DNA of 64,000 bases from Thunnus maccoyii (Eukaryota; Chordata; Actinopteri; Scombriformes; Scombridae). Shown in pieces: positions 39,601-53,010 of this stretch (within the stretch, counting starts at the first letter, position 1; every line of letters starts with the position of its first letter). The position numbers were made by a program, and so were the translations under genes. The DNA is taken from assembly GCF_910596095.1 (NCBI RefSeq), contig NC_056536.1:15642791-15706790 (forward strand), in the 5' to 3' direction. Under the pieces are notes generated by a model that was given only the letters and a program-made list of their open reading frames with translations, was not told where the DNA came from and searched no databases.

Positions 39601-42600
39601 TAACACATATTGTAGCTCAAATCGCTAACCAGACTATTCTGTTTTATCCATGTTTTTAAAATACATACTGTGCTGATAGCCACATGAAAGCAAACCAAAA
39701 TGAGAGGTGGAATAAAAGTTTTTAATACTGACTTGCTTTCTCCAAGACTCTGGATGTGGGTGAGTAGGTGCATTTTGAATGTGTACCGCTTCTTGAAGGA
39801 TTTGCCACACTGCAAAGACAGAAAAGCATCATCAGTAAGATTTTGTGACGACATAAAAGTGGATTTAAAAGTCCATAAAAACATGTTTTTTTCTTGGCAA
39901 ATTATGCATTCAAAGAAAGAAGGGGAAATAAAAGAAGCATGCAACATGCATCCTTTATTTTAATAAACAACAACCATGCCACAAAATCATTATGACAGTT
40001 GACCTTTAAAGAGCTTTCAAAAGGAAATCTATATCATCTCCCCATTGGTTGTCACTTCTCAAACGCAGTGGTAGGTCACTTGTAATTGTTATTAAATATT
40101 ATGTGCTATAATATTCAAATGTTCTCTCATATTTGAAATGATGCTGTTGAAATGTAAAATCTTTGTTTTCTGACCTTATCACACATATGTGGTTTCTCTG
40201 AGCTGTGCGTCTTCATGTGCTGAGTCAGTCTCTTCTGCATGGGGTAAACTCTGTGACACACAGGGCAAGGGAACTCTGACACCTTTGGTACCTGCAGGAA
40301 TCAGCAAGAAAGTCACATAGTTGACTGATCAAGAGGCCCAAAAACAGAGCAAAAACAGAAACATTATTATGGCATGCTAATTAGATTTTTATCTGGCATT
40401 AAATTATGGAAAAATTTAAAATCTTACCAACTCTATCTTTCTTTTCCTGGTGGATCAAAAAGAAAAAAAAAATCAGTGACAATATCTGCAACCCTGCAAA
40501 ACGTGTTGTGTATTAGGAATCACTTATTGTGTTGGTATGTTGTCTGAGGGACTTACTTCTCTTTGCTGTGGACCGCTGAATGGCGAATAACATCCTTCCT
40601 GTAGACACTTGTGTAATCACACTCTTCACACTTGAAAGGCTTAGTGCCCTCATGATTGAACATGTGTTCCTGAAACAGCCCGCAAGAGTTTTAGGACACT
40701 GTGCAGACATGCATGTAAACTGAGGTTAACCTGAGTGATGTGACCTTTTATATTGTAACTGACCTTGAGAGATGACCAGCGCTTGCAGCGATAGTTGCAC
40801 TGGAGGCACTTGAAGAGCTCTGGGTCATTGCCTTCATGAGAGTCTACATGGAAGCGCAAATCTTCTTGCGTGAGGAAGCGTGAGCCACAGATCCAGCAAT
40901 TGTGAGGTCTCAGAAGCGGTTTGAGGGATTTATAGTACCGGCTGGCAGATGATGAAAAGAAAGAAGCAATGAGCTTGTTGTGAGAACTACGTAATACTAT
41001 CTGTCACACAACTTTATTTATTAAATTTGATACTTACTTTCGATTTATATACTTCTTATACTTCTTGCGAAGGAAGCGTTTGGAGGGTCGGCCTCGTTTT
41101 CTTGGGAAGAACTCCTCCTCTGGCTGTGAATTGGACGAGGGGTCTTTGTTCTCAGAGTCTGATTGGCTTATTGCTGCCTCTGCTGTGTCTCCATCAGTCA
41201 CCATAGCAGGACCGTTTCCTAACCCAGAGGAGCTTGCCTCTTCAGGTGCACTTGCATCCGCACTAACCCTGGGCTTCTTAGCTATACTCTCTGCTTCTGT
41301 AACAAACAAAGAAGAAGAATGAAAACAGCAATCTAAAGTGTAAGGTTTGTAGCGTGTGCTTATTAGTCTTATTTTTGTTTTGCTCTGTCAAAACTGAAAA
41401 CTTACCTTTGTTGCTGTAGCCTTCTTCCAAAAGGCTGTACTTCCTCGGACGCCCAACCTTACGCCGAGGACGTCCATGAGAGGAGGAGGAGGAGATAGGA
41501 GGAGTGGGTTTTTTCAGAAGGGCTGGTGGTCTTCCTTTGCAATCCTCTTCTGTCGGGTTGTAGTCACTATCCTCTGGGGATAAAACATAAGAGCGGCACC
41601 AGGGATGAGTGAACATGATTCTTATCCTGTGACTAAGGAAATGATCAGCTGATTTAGTAACTCAAAAAAGTTTGAATGTTCATGAATTAACTACTTGTGG
41701 GTTCAATGAAAACACCACACTGACCTTCAGGATCATCAATAGCACCAGCATCCACAATATCGTCCTCCTCCTCTTCTGCTTGCTGGGGCTCAGCAGCCTT
41801 CACCTTTGCTGCCTTCTTCTTTTCAGCTTCCTCCCTCTCTGCCTGGCGACGTGCCAGCGTCTCACTTTTAGGAGGCCGTCCACGTTTACGCTTCTTTGGC
41901 ATATCCCCTGAACAACCAACATCAAGAAGAAAAATGTTAGACAATTAACAGGCCAAGTGATAAATCTCTGCAATGCACAATTGACCATCGCACTCACCTG
42001 CAGGTTTGAAGTGTTTGTCTCTCATGTGGTTAATGAGTGTGTCTTTGGAGGCACTCTTATATGGACACATCTTACACTTGAACTGCTGTACAATCACTAC
42101 TTCCATCATCTCCTCCAACTCAGCAAGGTTTGGTGGTCGGTCTCCAGAGCCTTCTGCCACTGTTGATGTCTCCATCTCCCTGACCAAACCAGCTTCATCC
42201 TGAGGCCCCTGGGAGCCCTGCGGCTCCTCTTGGCTGGGTGAGCACTGTGGGGCCAACTCAGGCTCTGGATTGGAGGTGTATGTCCCACTGCTGCTGATGT
42301 AGGGCCCAGGCTGGCTCTCGCTGCACTCCAGTGCCTCAGGAAGCCCACCTGAGCCTGCCGTGTCTGCCAGAGGGTGGTCTGATGAGGAGCTGTCATCGGC
42401 ATAGAGAGAAGCCTCTGGGCCATTGCTGCTCTCCATGTAACAGGAGTGCTGGGGTTGCTGTTGAGAGTGCTGCGGCTGATCTGGATCCTGGTTCTGCTCG
42501 TCGTCATCCTCATCATCGTCCCTTGCTTGGTACTGAGAACAACCTGGTTGTTCAGAGTCTGCAGCTGCTACACAATCCCCACCATACTCGGCCACATACT

Positions 42601-44217
42601 GCCGACTTGTCTGGGTCCTGTGATCTGCACTACTGTCAATGTAACTGCGTGAATGATGCGGCTGCTCTCCATCGTCCACAGCGCACTCCAGATACCCAGC
42701 GCTGCACTCCACCACATAGTGACCTCGGCTGATCGGGTTTGAATCTGCCCCGCTGCATTCCACGTATCCAGGCAGGTCCTGGTCACTGTTATCCCCGCTG
42801 TAGTCGGGGAAGCCTGACTGGGAACGTGTCTGGTCGGGTTCCTCGCCTGAACACTCCACATACGAAGATGAGGACTCCCCTGTTTGGTCTGGGCCATCTG
42901 CACTGCAATCCATGTACTGGGAGGGGTGGGAGTGCTGGGGCTGGTCAGGCTGACTGCTGCTGTCCTCTGGGTAACCCGAGTGTCCAGGCTGATCGTCGGG
43001 TTGGTCAGGCTCCAGGTTGCCTTGCAGGTCTCCCTGGTCTAGACACGTCGATGTGGGGCCCTCAGCAAGAGCTTCTATGGCTATACGATCGGACAGGGCT
43101 GAAGATGACATCTGGGCTACCATAGGAGCACCTATAGTGGAAAAATACATATAGATGGATTATACACATAGATTATACACAATTTATGTAAAAATAAGGA
43201 GACAAGAATGAAGCTGGTGCTGTATATATTTCTATCAAGTTTACATATAGTTTAAATCTTTTATCTGTTATGAAATAATGTCACACCAGAGTATTCAGTA
43301 TACTGTTTCTGTTGTATGTAAACGTACATAAATCTCATTAAATGTAATAATGTATCAAAACAGGTTAAAGAATTAATGTGTTAGCAGTAAAAATAGCACA
43401 CTTACCATCATCTGGTCCTTGTAATATCAGATACTGGGTTGTTTCTGCCCCCCCATCTTCTGCACTGGTCACAGCTATGCAACCTAATAGAAGAGCAGTA
43501 AACAGGATCAGATATCTGCTACTTCATTTTACTTTATTGCTACTTTAACTTATAACCTATGACATAACAGAGAGTGGAGTATCAATGGAGATACCATTCA
43601 TGATGTCAGGGCCGATGGTGGACTCAATGATCTTGTCTATGGCAGACCCCAGGTCTGACGAGGTAGAGGCAGTTGAGTCAGAAACCATCATGGCTCCTTC
43701 AGACACAGCGCTGGAGTGGACCAGCACTTGGGCTGACTCAGACACCAGCACTGACTGAGTCACTGTGGAGACGCTGGACACGCTGGTGGACTGGGCCACT
43801 GAGGAGGAGTCTGGGAGGTGGACTGATGAAACTCTGACGTCTGTACTGGAGCTGGTTTCTGGGATGAACACCTTGCCAGGGAAAAGAACATTATGGTGAT
43901 ATTAAGATTTTTTTTAATGAAAAAAGCCTAATTACTATATCAGTTTTTGTTGCTTTCCATATATCTCCATTTTCTCCTGCACATGTACATCGTACATATG
44001 ATCATTTAAAAAAAAAAAAACTTACCACAAGTCCCTCTGAACTCTGTCCCACATGGCAGTCAGACTCTGGGGCCTGTGCATGAGAGGCTGCAGCATCACT
44101 GCTGTCTGCAGACATGGCCTCTGATGACTCCATACCCATGCCACTTTCAGACGGCTCCTCCATCCCTGCGGGCCCAGCATCACTGCTGCTCTCCACCTCA
44201 TTCTCCTCCGAATCCAT
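33625..44217 (-). CDS. znf335: znf335 (NIF-1), 13 C2H2 zinc fingers, complete
   Basis: Nuclear zinc-finger regulator working with H3K4 methyltransferase complexes. There are 27 coding exons, 4791 nt, 1596 residues (human 1342). Exons: 44026-44217, 43595-43871, 43406-43483, 41998-43131, 41725-41907, 41406-41573, 41038-41296, 40764-40941, 40557-40669, 40428-40446, 40175-40291, 39733-39809, 39357-39517, 39031-39251, 38786-38885, 38616-38704, 38219-38487, 37949-38063, 37662-37859, 36947-37089, 36667-36809, 35522-35619, 35299-35385, 35067-35150, 34923-34982, 34731-34836 and 33625-33746. The frame is continuous throughout. The N-terminus [11 protein letters not shown], then [19 protein letters not shown] and [20 protein letters not shown] match human. 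One finger ends exon 4, eight lie in exons 8-14 and four in exons 19-21. Three AT-hook-like GRP cores occur in exons 5-7 ([21 protein letters not shown]). The C-terminal glutamine-rich tail ends DVITFTDE. Most extra length is the exon 4 repeat. Confidence 0.97.
34000..34345 (+). mobile_element. L2-type LINE 3' tail in znf335 last intron
   Basis: It ends CTTGTATGTGTAAACGTATT then AATAAAACTGATTCTGA, the recurring 3' end of fish L2-type LINEs. Only the untranslated tail is left, antisense to znf335. The 5' boundary is approximate. Confidence 0.65.
35709..36576. mobile_element. Non-autonomous hAT-like element in a znf335 intron
   Basis: Ends read TAGGGCTGTGAGATATGAC and, inverted, TAGGGCTGGGTGATATGACC. 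Flanks ACCTAAAA (35701-35708) and ACCTTAAA (36577-36584) match at seven of eight bases, the hAT duplication length. There is an internal inverted repeat of GACCATAAATG... with ...CATTTATGGTC around 35.94-36.07 kb. No transposase is seen. It lies between znf335 exons 21 and 22. Confidence 0.8.
37190..37600. repeat. Dispersed repeat in znf335 intron 19
   Basis: The blocks CTTGCAAGGCAACTGGATTT, GGTTCAGACCAATCAGCGCC and CTGGCAGCTACAGGTG resemble a repeat common in percomorph genomes. It is not coding, and its class is unknown. Confidence 0.5.
42425..42920 (-). repeat. znf335: Degenerate coding repeat in znf335 exon 4 (Y-[VMIL]-[ED]-C-S units)
   Basis: The protein segment (about residues 258-420) contains some eight to ten imperfect units of about 15-19 residues opening with YMDCS, YVECS, FPDYS, YVECS, YVVECS, YLECA, YIDSS and YMESS. 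Spacers are acidic and rich in Gln/Pro/Ser ([14 protein letters not shown]). Human ZNF335 lacks this block as far as I recall. It is probably disordered. Confidence 0.8.
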
Positions 44218-46186
44218 AACTGTCCACAACAAAAATGTGAAACATGCCACTCAATATAAACTCTGACTTTTGTGCCAATGCCTTGAACATAACTGTAGTT
44301 TAACACAGATTGCTCTCCTAGGGTTCTTGCTTGCTATCTCTGTTTGTCAGCAATGTCAGAGTGTTTGCAAGATTTAAGATATTTTATAGTCCTGGCTAAG
44401 TTGTCGCTAAATAAACAACAAAGTATGGAATAACTTAAGATTTAAGAGCTTCATGGCCTAAAGATACCCTGGACAGAAAGACAGAAACAGTTTGTCCAAC
44501 CACTGCAACTGTGATAAAGTATACAGCCTACAGGTGTTGGTGTTCTTTTAATAGAACTAATCTAGAGAAGCCTTGCTACGTACAGTAGTATTATTTTTCT
44601 TAAGGCTATTGAGGTGTAGAAAATATTGTATCTTGCCTATTATCGGTTTCTTCCTGTCTGCAGCTGGCCTCATCAACAAGGCCTGGGATCCCCACTGACA
44701 CAGACTCGATCCCAACCAAGGACTTTACATGTAATATTAACATAAAATCTCATTATCTAATAATTGCACATCTGTGATCTTTGATCTAACATAGTGTGTT
44801 ACATTAAAACAACTTGTATTACTGTTAACTACATACTGCATTTACTGTTTACACTATGAACATTTGCACATTCCTGGTCAATATTTTGTACATTTCATTA
44901 TCTTCAATTTAGAAAATTTAAACCTGTAGCAGCTTGTCACTTCGAATATATTTTACATAGTTTTGTGGTGAATTTCTTTCTTTTTTATACTATGTATATT
45001 TTTGACTGTTATGCACCACAACACCAGTAGAAATTCCTTGTATGTGTAAATATACTTGGCAATAAACCTGGCTCTGATTCTGATCTGTCATCAATGCTTG
45101 ACAGATGGGCAACAAACTGGCAAATCACTTTTGAGTTTTTCAGCTCTGATTTCCCTGTTTTCAAGGTCACACAGTTTATATTTAGTGTGTATCCTTATGA
45201 AGTCTTATATATAGATTATGTTGTAAGGATAATGGGTTTGTAGGAGTGTAAACTCCTTCATACAAAAGGAAGAGGACATGGACACAATGTTTGAAAAAGC
45301 TTGCAGAGCAGTGTCACTGTCCAGAAGTGTAAAGTAATAAAGTTAATCTACTAAGGTACACTTGAACCTTAGTTTTAGGAAGCTGACACTTTAAACTTTC
45401 TTCATCTGATCGCTGAGCGAGTTCATTCGTGAAATGTCTAGCGTTGGGCTTTAAATGCAGGTCTTTTGCTCTAAAGGATTTTATACATTTAACCGTACCG
45501 ATTTCAGAAAACAATGTTGATTAGTGATTTGTGGTCATTTCAAGAACATTGTTTATTTCAGGAAAACTTGGACGCTACTCGTTTTGTTAGGTTTTAACCA
45601 ATGGCTTTCATGTCTGTCTACATTAAATGTTTTTCTCTCAAGGACGTTAACATTAGTGTGAATTCAGTGTCACTGTTCTGGGGGGACACGCAGCTCACGT
45701 TTTGCCCCCGACATTACTTGCAAACTAACAACAGCTCTGCTCAGCACTGGAGTTATTGAGAAACTTGATGCCAGCTGGTGCTAACGTTAGCTGCTGCTAG
45801 CAGGCTAATCAGCGTTACTATGGTGTTTGACGAGGCTGTAAAACACATTTAAATGTCTATAATTCACAGATGTTAGTTTGCGTGGTTGAGTAGACTAACG
45901 CTATTGACTGAAGAAGTGCGATCGGTCAAACAAAGTCGACATGTCGAGTGTTGTTGCAGCCTCCAGCTCAACATACGTTAATGGTTTTAAGGGGCCTAGC
46001 TGCCCTTAATCCTGCCTGCTCCGCGGCGCCATTTTCCGCCAGGCGTCTTTTACAATCAGGCACTCTGAGAGCTCTACTGGGGACCTCGAGGGCCTGAGCT
46101 GCCGCAGACCGCCCAAATGCTCTCCCTGAAGAAAATGAAAATGTTTTCCTCCTCCGCCACTAGAATCACCGCTATTTTTTCTTACC
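44218..46186 (-). other. znf335: znf335 5' intron
   Basis: The acceptor TTGTGGACAG|TTATGG opens the ATG exon. The upstream donor is ATACG|GTAAGA (exon edge 46,186). The intron carries an L2-type LINE tail (about 44,700-45,085). An AAAATGGCGC motif (46,026-46,035), a perfect YY1 core, lies just downstream of the presumed start site. Confidence 0.65.
44700..45085 (+). mobile_element. L2-type LINE 3' tail in znf335 5' intron
   Basis: It ends AATTCCTTGTATGTGTAAA, TTGGCAATAAACCTGG and CTCTGATTCTGAT, the same tail as at 34.29-34.35 kb. No coding part remains; the 5' limit is approximate. Confidence 0.65.
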
Positions 46187-46320
46187 GTATATTAGCGAGT
46201 CGAAAGGTATCCTTTAACGTAGAGGCGCTAAACAGCTCAGAAATTAGTAACGGATAATTGTTGCTTCTTTCTAGTCGGGCGCCATGAGTATCTCCTTTGC
46301 TTCCTGTCCGAGCAACCGGA
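46187..46320 (-). promoter_or_regulatory. znf335: znf335 untranslated first exon and CpG promoter
   Basis: A GC/CpG-rich block around 46.0-46.3 kb with no TATA box, containing GGCGCCAT (about 46,278), a second ATGGCGCC/YY1-like core on the minus strand. The exon 3' end is fixed by the donor; the 5' limit is estimated from where CpG content falls. Confidence 0.55.
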
Positions 46321-46739
46321 TCTTATTTATTATTTTTTGTTAAAAGCTGGATCGTTATGCATATTATTGATACATTTAATGATTTAAACAGTTTGTGTTT
46401 AATGATATGTTTGGTCATTTTATGTTGCACCAGATTTCGCTAAATGCGATGTTTATAAACACTTAGTGGACTATTGTTTTTAGAGGAAGGCGTATTACGT
46501 ATTTTGATGCGGATTGATACGCAGCTACTTAGAGCCCTTGTAAAAAGGCCGATGGAGAATATCAAACAAATATTATTTTATCAGTAAAATGAAAGCGGTA
46601 TTATTTAACATTTTACACAGAATATATCCTGTAAAGCAGGGTCTGGAACAGTTTAAACTGAATGTTAATTATTCATGTGATTTCCGTGGTCTTATTTTTC
46701 CGTTATATGTATTGCAATTTCTTTTAAATGATATGCAAA

Positions 46740-47200
46740 AGTGTATGGATAAATCAGGATGAAAAGCCCTATAGAGGGCCTCTATATGTAACAGTCAGAA
46801 ATTAAGTGCTGTTATTGGTGCCCTTTCAGTTGAACAAAATGTGATAGTATCCTGTAAAGTGCCCCCGCAAGTGAGAAAACATGATATGCCCTTTAAATTA
46901 AGAGGATGTAATGTACTGCCTTATGAGTTGCTGTTATAATGGGGTGAACTGGAGGATCTGTGTGGGTGCCCTTGTAGTGAGAAAACAAAATAAAAAAGGT
47001 AAAAGTGCCATTTAGGGTGCCCCCAAGTCTAACATACTGAGGTGAAGAATTGGTTGCCCTGTCAATGAAAAAAAAGCCAAACACAATTAAGTGCCCTCTA
47101 GGGTGCCCCCACGTGTGAGAAAACATGATGCCATAATGAGTGCCCTTTTAATGAACAAAAAACAGTGTCCTAAAGGTGCCCTATAGGGTGCAATGTATGG
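46740..47200. repeat. Degenerate GTGCCC tandem repeat
   Basis: The phrase GTGCCCTNTAGGGTGCCCCC followed by GTGAGAAAACA(T/A)GATGCC recurs with variation at about 46.85, 46.97, 47.02, 47.10 and 47.18 kb. Some units include a 'CCTTTTAATGAACAAAA' variant. It is an old tandem array or part of a repeat element between znf335 and mmp9. Confidence 0.6.
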
Positions 47201-47558
47201 TGCATGAAGAGTATATTCTGAATTACCCTATAAAATGTTAAACCTGCAGTGCGGAACTTTTATACATAAATGAACGTCCATTACATTCAAGCCCTTGCTA
47301 AACAAGTTCACACAAAACTGATTTAAGCCTATCACCGCCAGATAAATATCTCTGTTTTTCACAGTTTTTAATCTCATGTCTGGCACGACATTCCCGCACT
47401 GGCCATTTGGTCGTTAATTGTGCAGCTCTTCTAGACTTTTCAAATGTTATCGGACCAAATGGATCAAATTCTGATAATGAAATGAGTCTTTTCACGGGGG
47501 TTGTGTCACGCTCAAAACAATTTAACCACCGTTTTACAGCTGCAGCAGTAGGTTACAG

Positions 47559-47930
47559 CCAGTGGTGTACGGGCATACTGGGACAAATCCTGGTGGGCCG
47601 GTGGTCTGTCAGAAAAATATGTTTTTGGGTTGGTGGATCATCAAAACACATCCGTTTTTACCGGCCCCCTCTGAGTGCAAGTCATTCTGGGTGCACATGA
47701 GAGCGTGCTGCATGCCTGTGTCAGGCAATCACAGCCAAACGTCTCCCTTTACTCTCACTGCCAGAGGGGGGAGACAAAAGTCCTGCACTCCAGCTATAAT
47801 CTCAGTTAAGGATGTAGCGTTCGTACCAAACATGCATCATTGTTCTCTGCAGATGGGGCCCATTGAATGTATGAGGTGCCCTTTATATTTTTTCATCCCT
47901 GCGCCTCAGACAGTCTGAGTCCGTCACTGG
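47559..47930. repeat. Possible DNA-transposon remnant
   Basis: It starts CCAGTGGTGTACGGGC and ends GAGTCCGTCACTGG, so the outermost six to ten bases are inverted. The interior includes TGGGACAAATCCTGGTGGGCC. No target duplication was confirmed. Confidence 0.35.
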
Positions 47931-48640
47931 TAGTGATATTTTAATTCATTTTGAAAACTCAATGGACAAGAATGTCGGCTTTTTAATCCAACTGTTTATA
48001 ATTTTCTGGCAAATTCCATATACATAAAATGAAGTGGACCAATAGAAAACCAAACTTTATCTTATTTCTAATTGATGTTATGCTCTATTACAATTCTCTA
48101 GTCAAGCTGAAAAATAGAAAAGCAACAAAGACCCAAACAATATTTGAAACGTGAAATTATAGACTAATGTTACTTAATTATTAATCTGTACCCATTTATT
48201 TATTATTTCCTCCTGCTATTATTTTGCTTTTATTCAATGTAAAAAGCTTCTTGCACAATCCCTTCATGAATGTTTTTTTAAATTTGATTTTTTTTAATGT
48301 CTATATAACTGAATTCCCTGGCAGGTTGTTCCCTCTTTTTGTTCTTCATACTTGTTAATGTCTTACTGTTGTTTGAGTCAATAAAGTTGAAAAAGAAAAC
48401 AAACCAACAAAAAACATTGTTTCATGAAACTGAGGTCAGTTTCAGATTTAGATCATCTGTACAGTAATAGGCTGGTGCTTATAGTATGTTTTTGCTGCTG
48501 TGGGAACATGGATTCAAATGTTGAATGGTAGAGGGTGCAGGCTTGATAGTACTGTCAGAAAGTCATTGTGTATGTCACATTAACAAATATTAAGTAAATG
48601 ATTGAGACAGTTGGCGGTTGTAGGTCATTTTCACAGAATG
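47931..48640. other. Intergenic tail between repeat remnant and mmp9
   Basis: AT-rich, without a gene. Around 48,190-48,405 (plus) the sequence ends GAGTCAATAAAGTTGAAAAAG, which looks like a polyadenylated 3' end of a retroposed sequence; no coding part is seen. Confidence 0.35.
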
Positions 48641-48646
48641 TTTATT
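48641..48646 (-). terminator. mmp9: mmp9 polyadenylation signal
   Basis: AATAAA on the minus strand about 575 bp after the mmp9 stop, giving a 3' untranslated region with several ATTTA pentamers, as in unstable inflammatory mRNAs. Confidence 0.6.
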
Positions 48647-49220
48647 GCATTGAAAGTTAAAACTTTAATACTAAACATAAGTTTCATAAATAATTTCAGT
48701 GAGGAGACATGCATTGTCGTCCAGTGCAAGTAATTGGCTTTGAAGCCATTTTCAGAAATACACACATATACAAAACAAACAAGCTTAAGAACACAAAAAT
48801 AATATTAGATATTGCTATAAATACCAAAATAATCCAATACTGTTAAAAGTCTGAACCTGTCAGACATATAGAAACTATTCAGCAAATCTGGATTCTGATC
48901 CAGACAGCTTTTAAGAGAAAATATTTAAATTGTGGTTAGGGTCTCAAATTTTAGGCCACCTTAACCTATATTTTCACAGATTATCAGAGTGAGGGCAGGG
49001 CAGTGCCAAAGTCCACAATTTGCTTTCCTGTACTGGGTCTTTGAATTATTTTTATGTTACATCAATGATGACCAAGTATTGACATCCCGGAAAGCACACA
49101 CATCATACAACAGGCGGTATACACAAATACTGATCGACAATCCCTGACACTTGCGCAGGAGAGAGAAAGGTGTCCCCACGTTACAGACGACTTCCGGCTC
49201 ATCATTGCATGCTCATCTCC

Positions 49221-52778
<3,558 letters not shown>

Positions 52779-52939
52779 GATGAGACCTAGGTTGCTGGAA
52801 AGTGCAACAAAAAAAAATACTAAGATCTTTGCAATGAACAAGAGCTCAGTTAGACAAAAAAAAAAAGTAAAACGTTTCTCTGGGGAAAATCAACAGTGTT
52901 TCTCTTTCAGAGTTGGCTTCCCTCGTTGTTTTGACTGGT

Positions 52940-53010
52940 AGGTCTTGTTGTCTCTCTGCTCTGTGCCCTCGGTGGAGCATGTATTTATGCAATGTAACGT
53001 CTTAGTCACT
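52940..53010 (-). promoter_or_regulatory. mmp9: mmp9 core promoter: TATA-like and AP-1-like motifs
   Basis: On the minus strand GCATAAATAC (52,981-52,990) is TATA-like, about 203 bp before the ATG, and TGACTAA (53,002-53,008) is a one-mismatch AP-1 site just upstream of it. Mammalian MMP9 has a proximal AP-1 site at about -79. The start site is estimated at about 52,955. Confidence 0.5.

Noticed and set aside
46187-48640. A divergent second gene sharing the znf335 CpG promoter
   Set aside because: No plus-strand exon with splice sites or coding bias appears between 46.3 kb and the mmp9 3' end.
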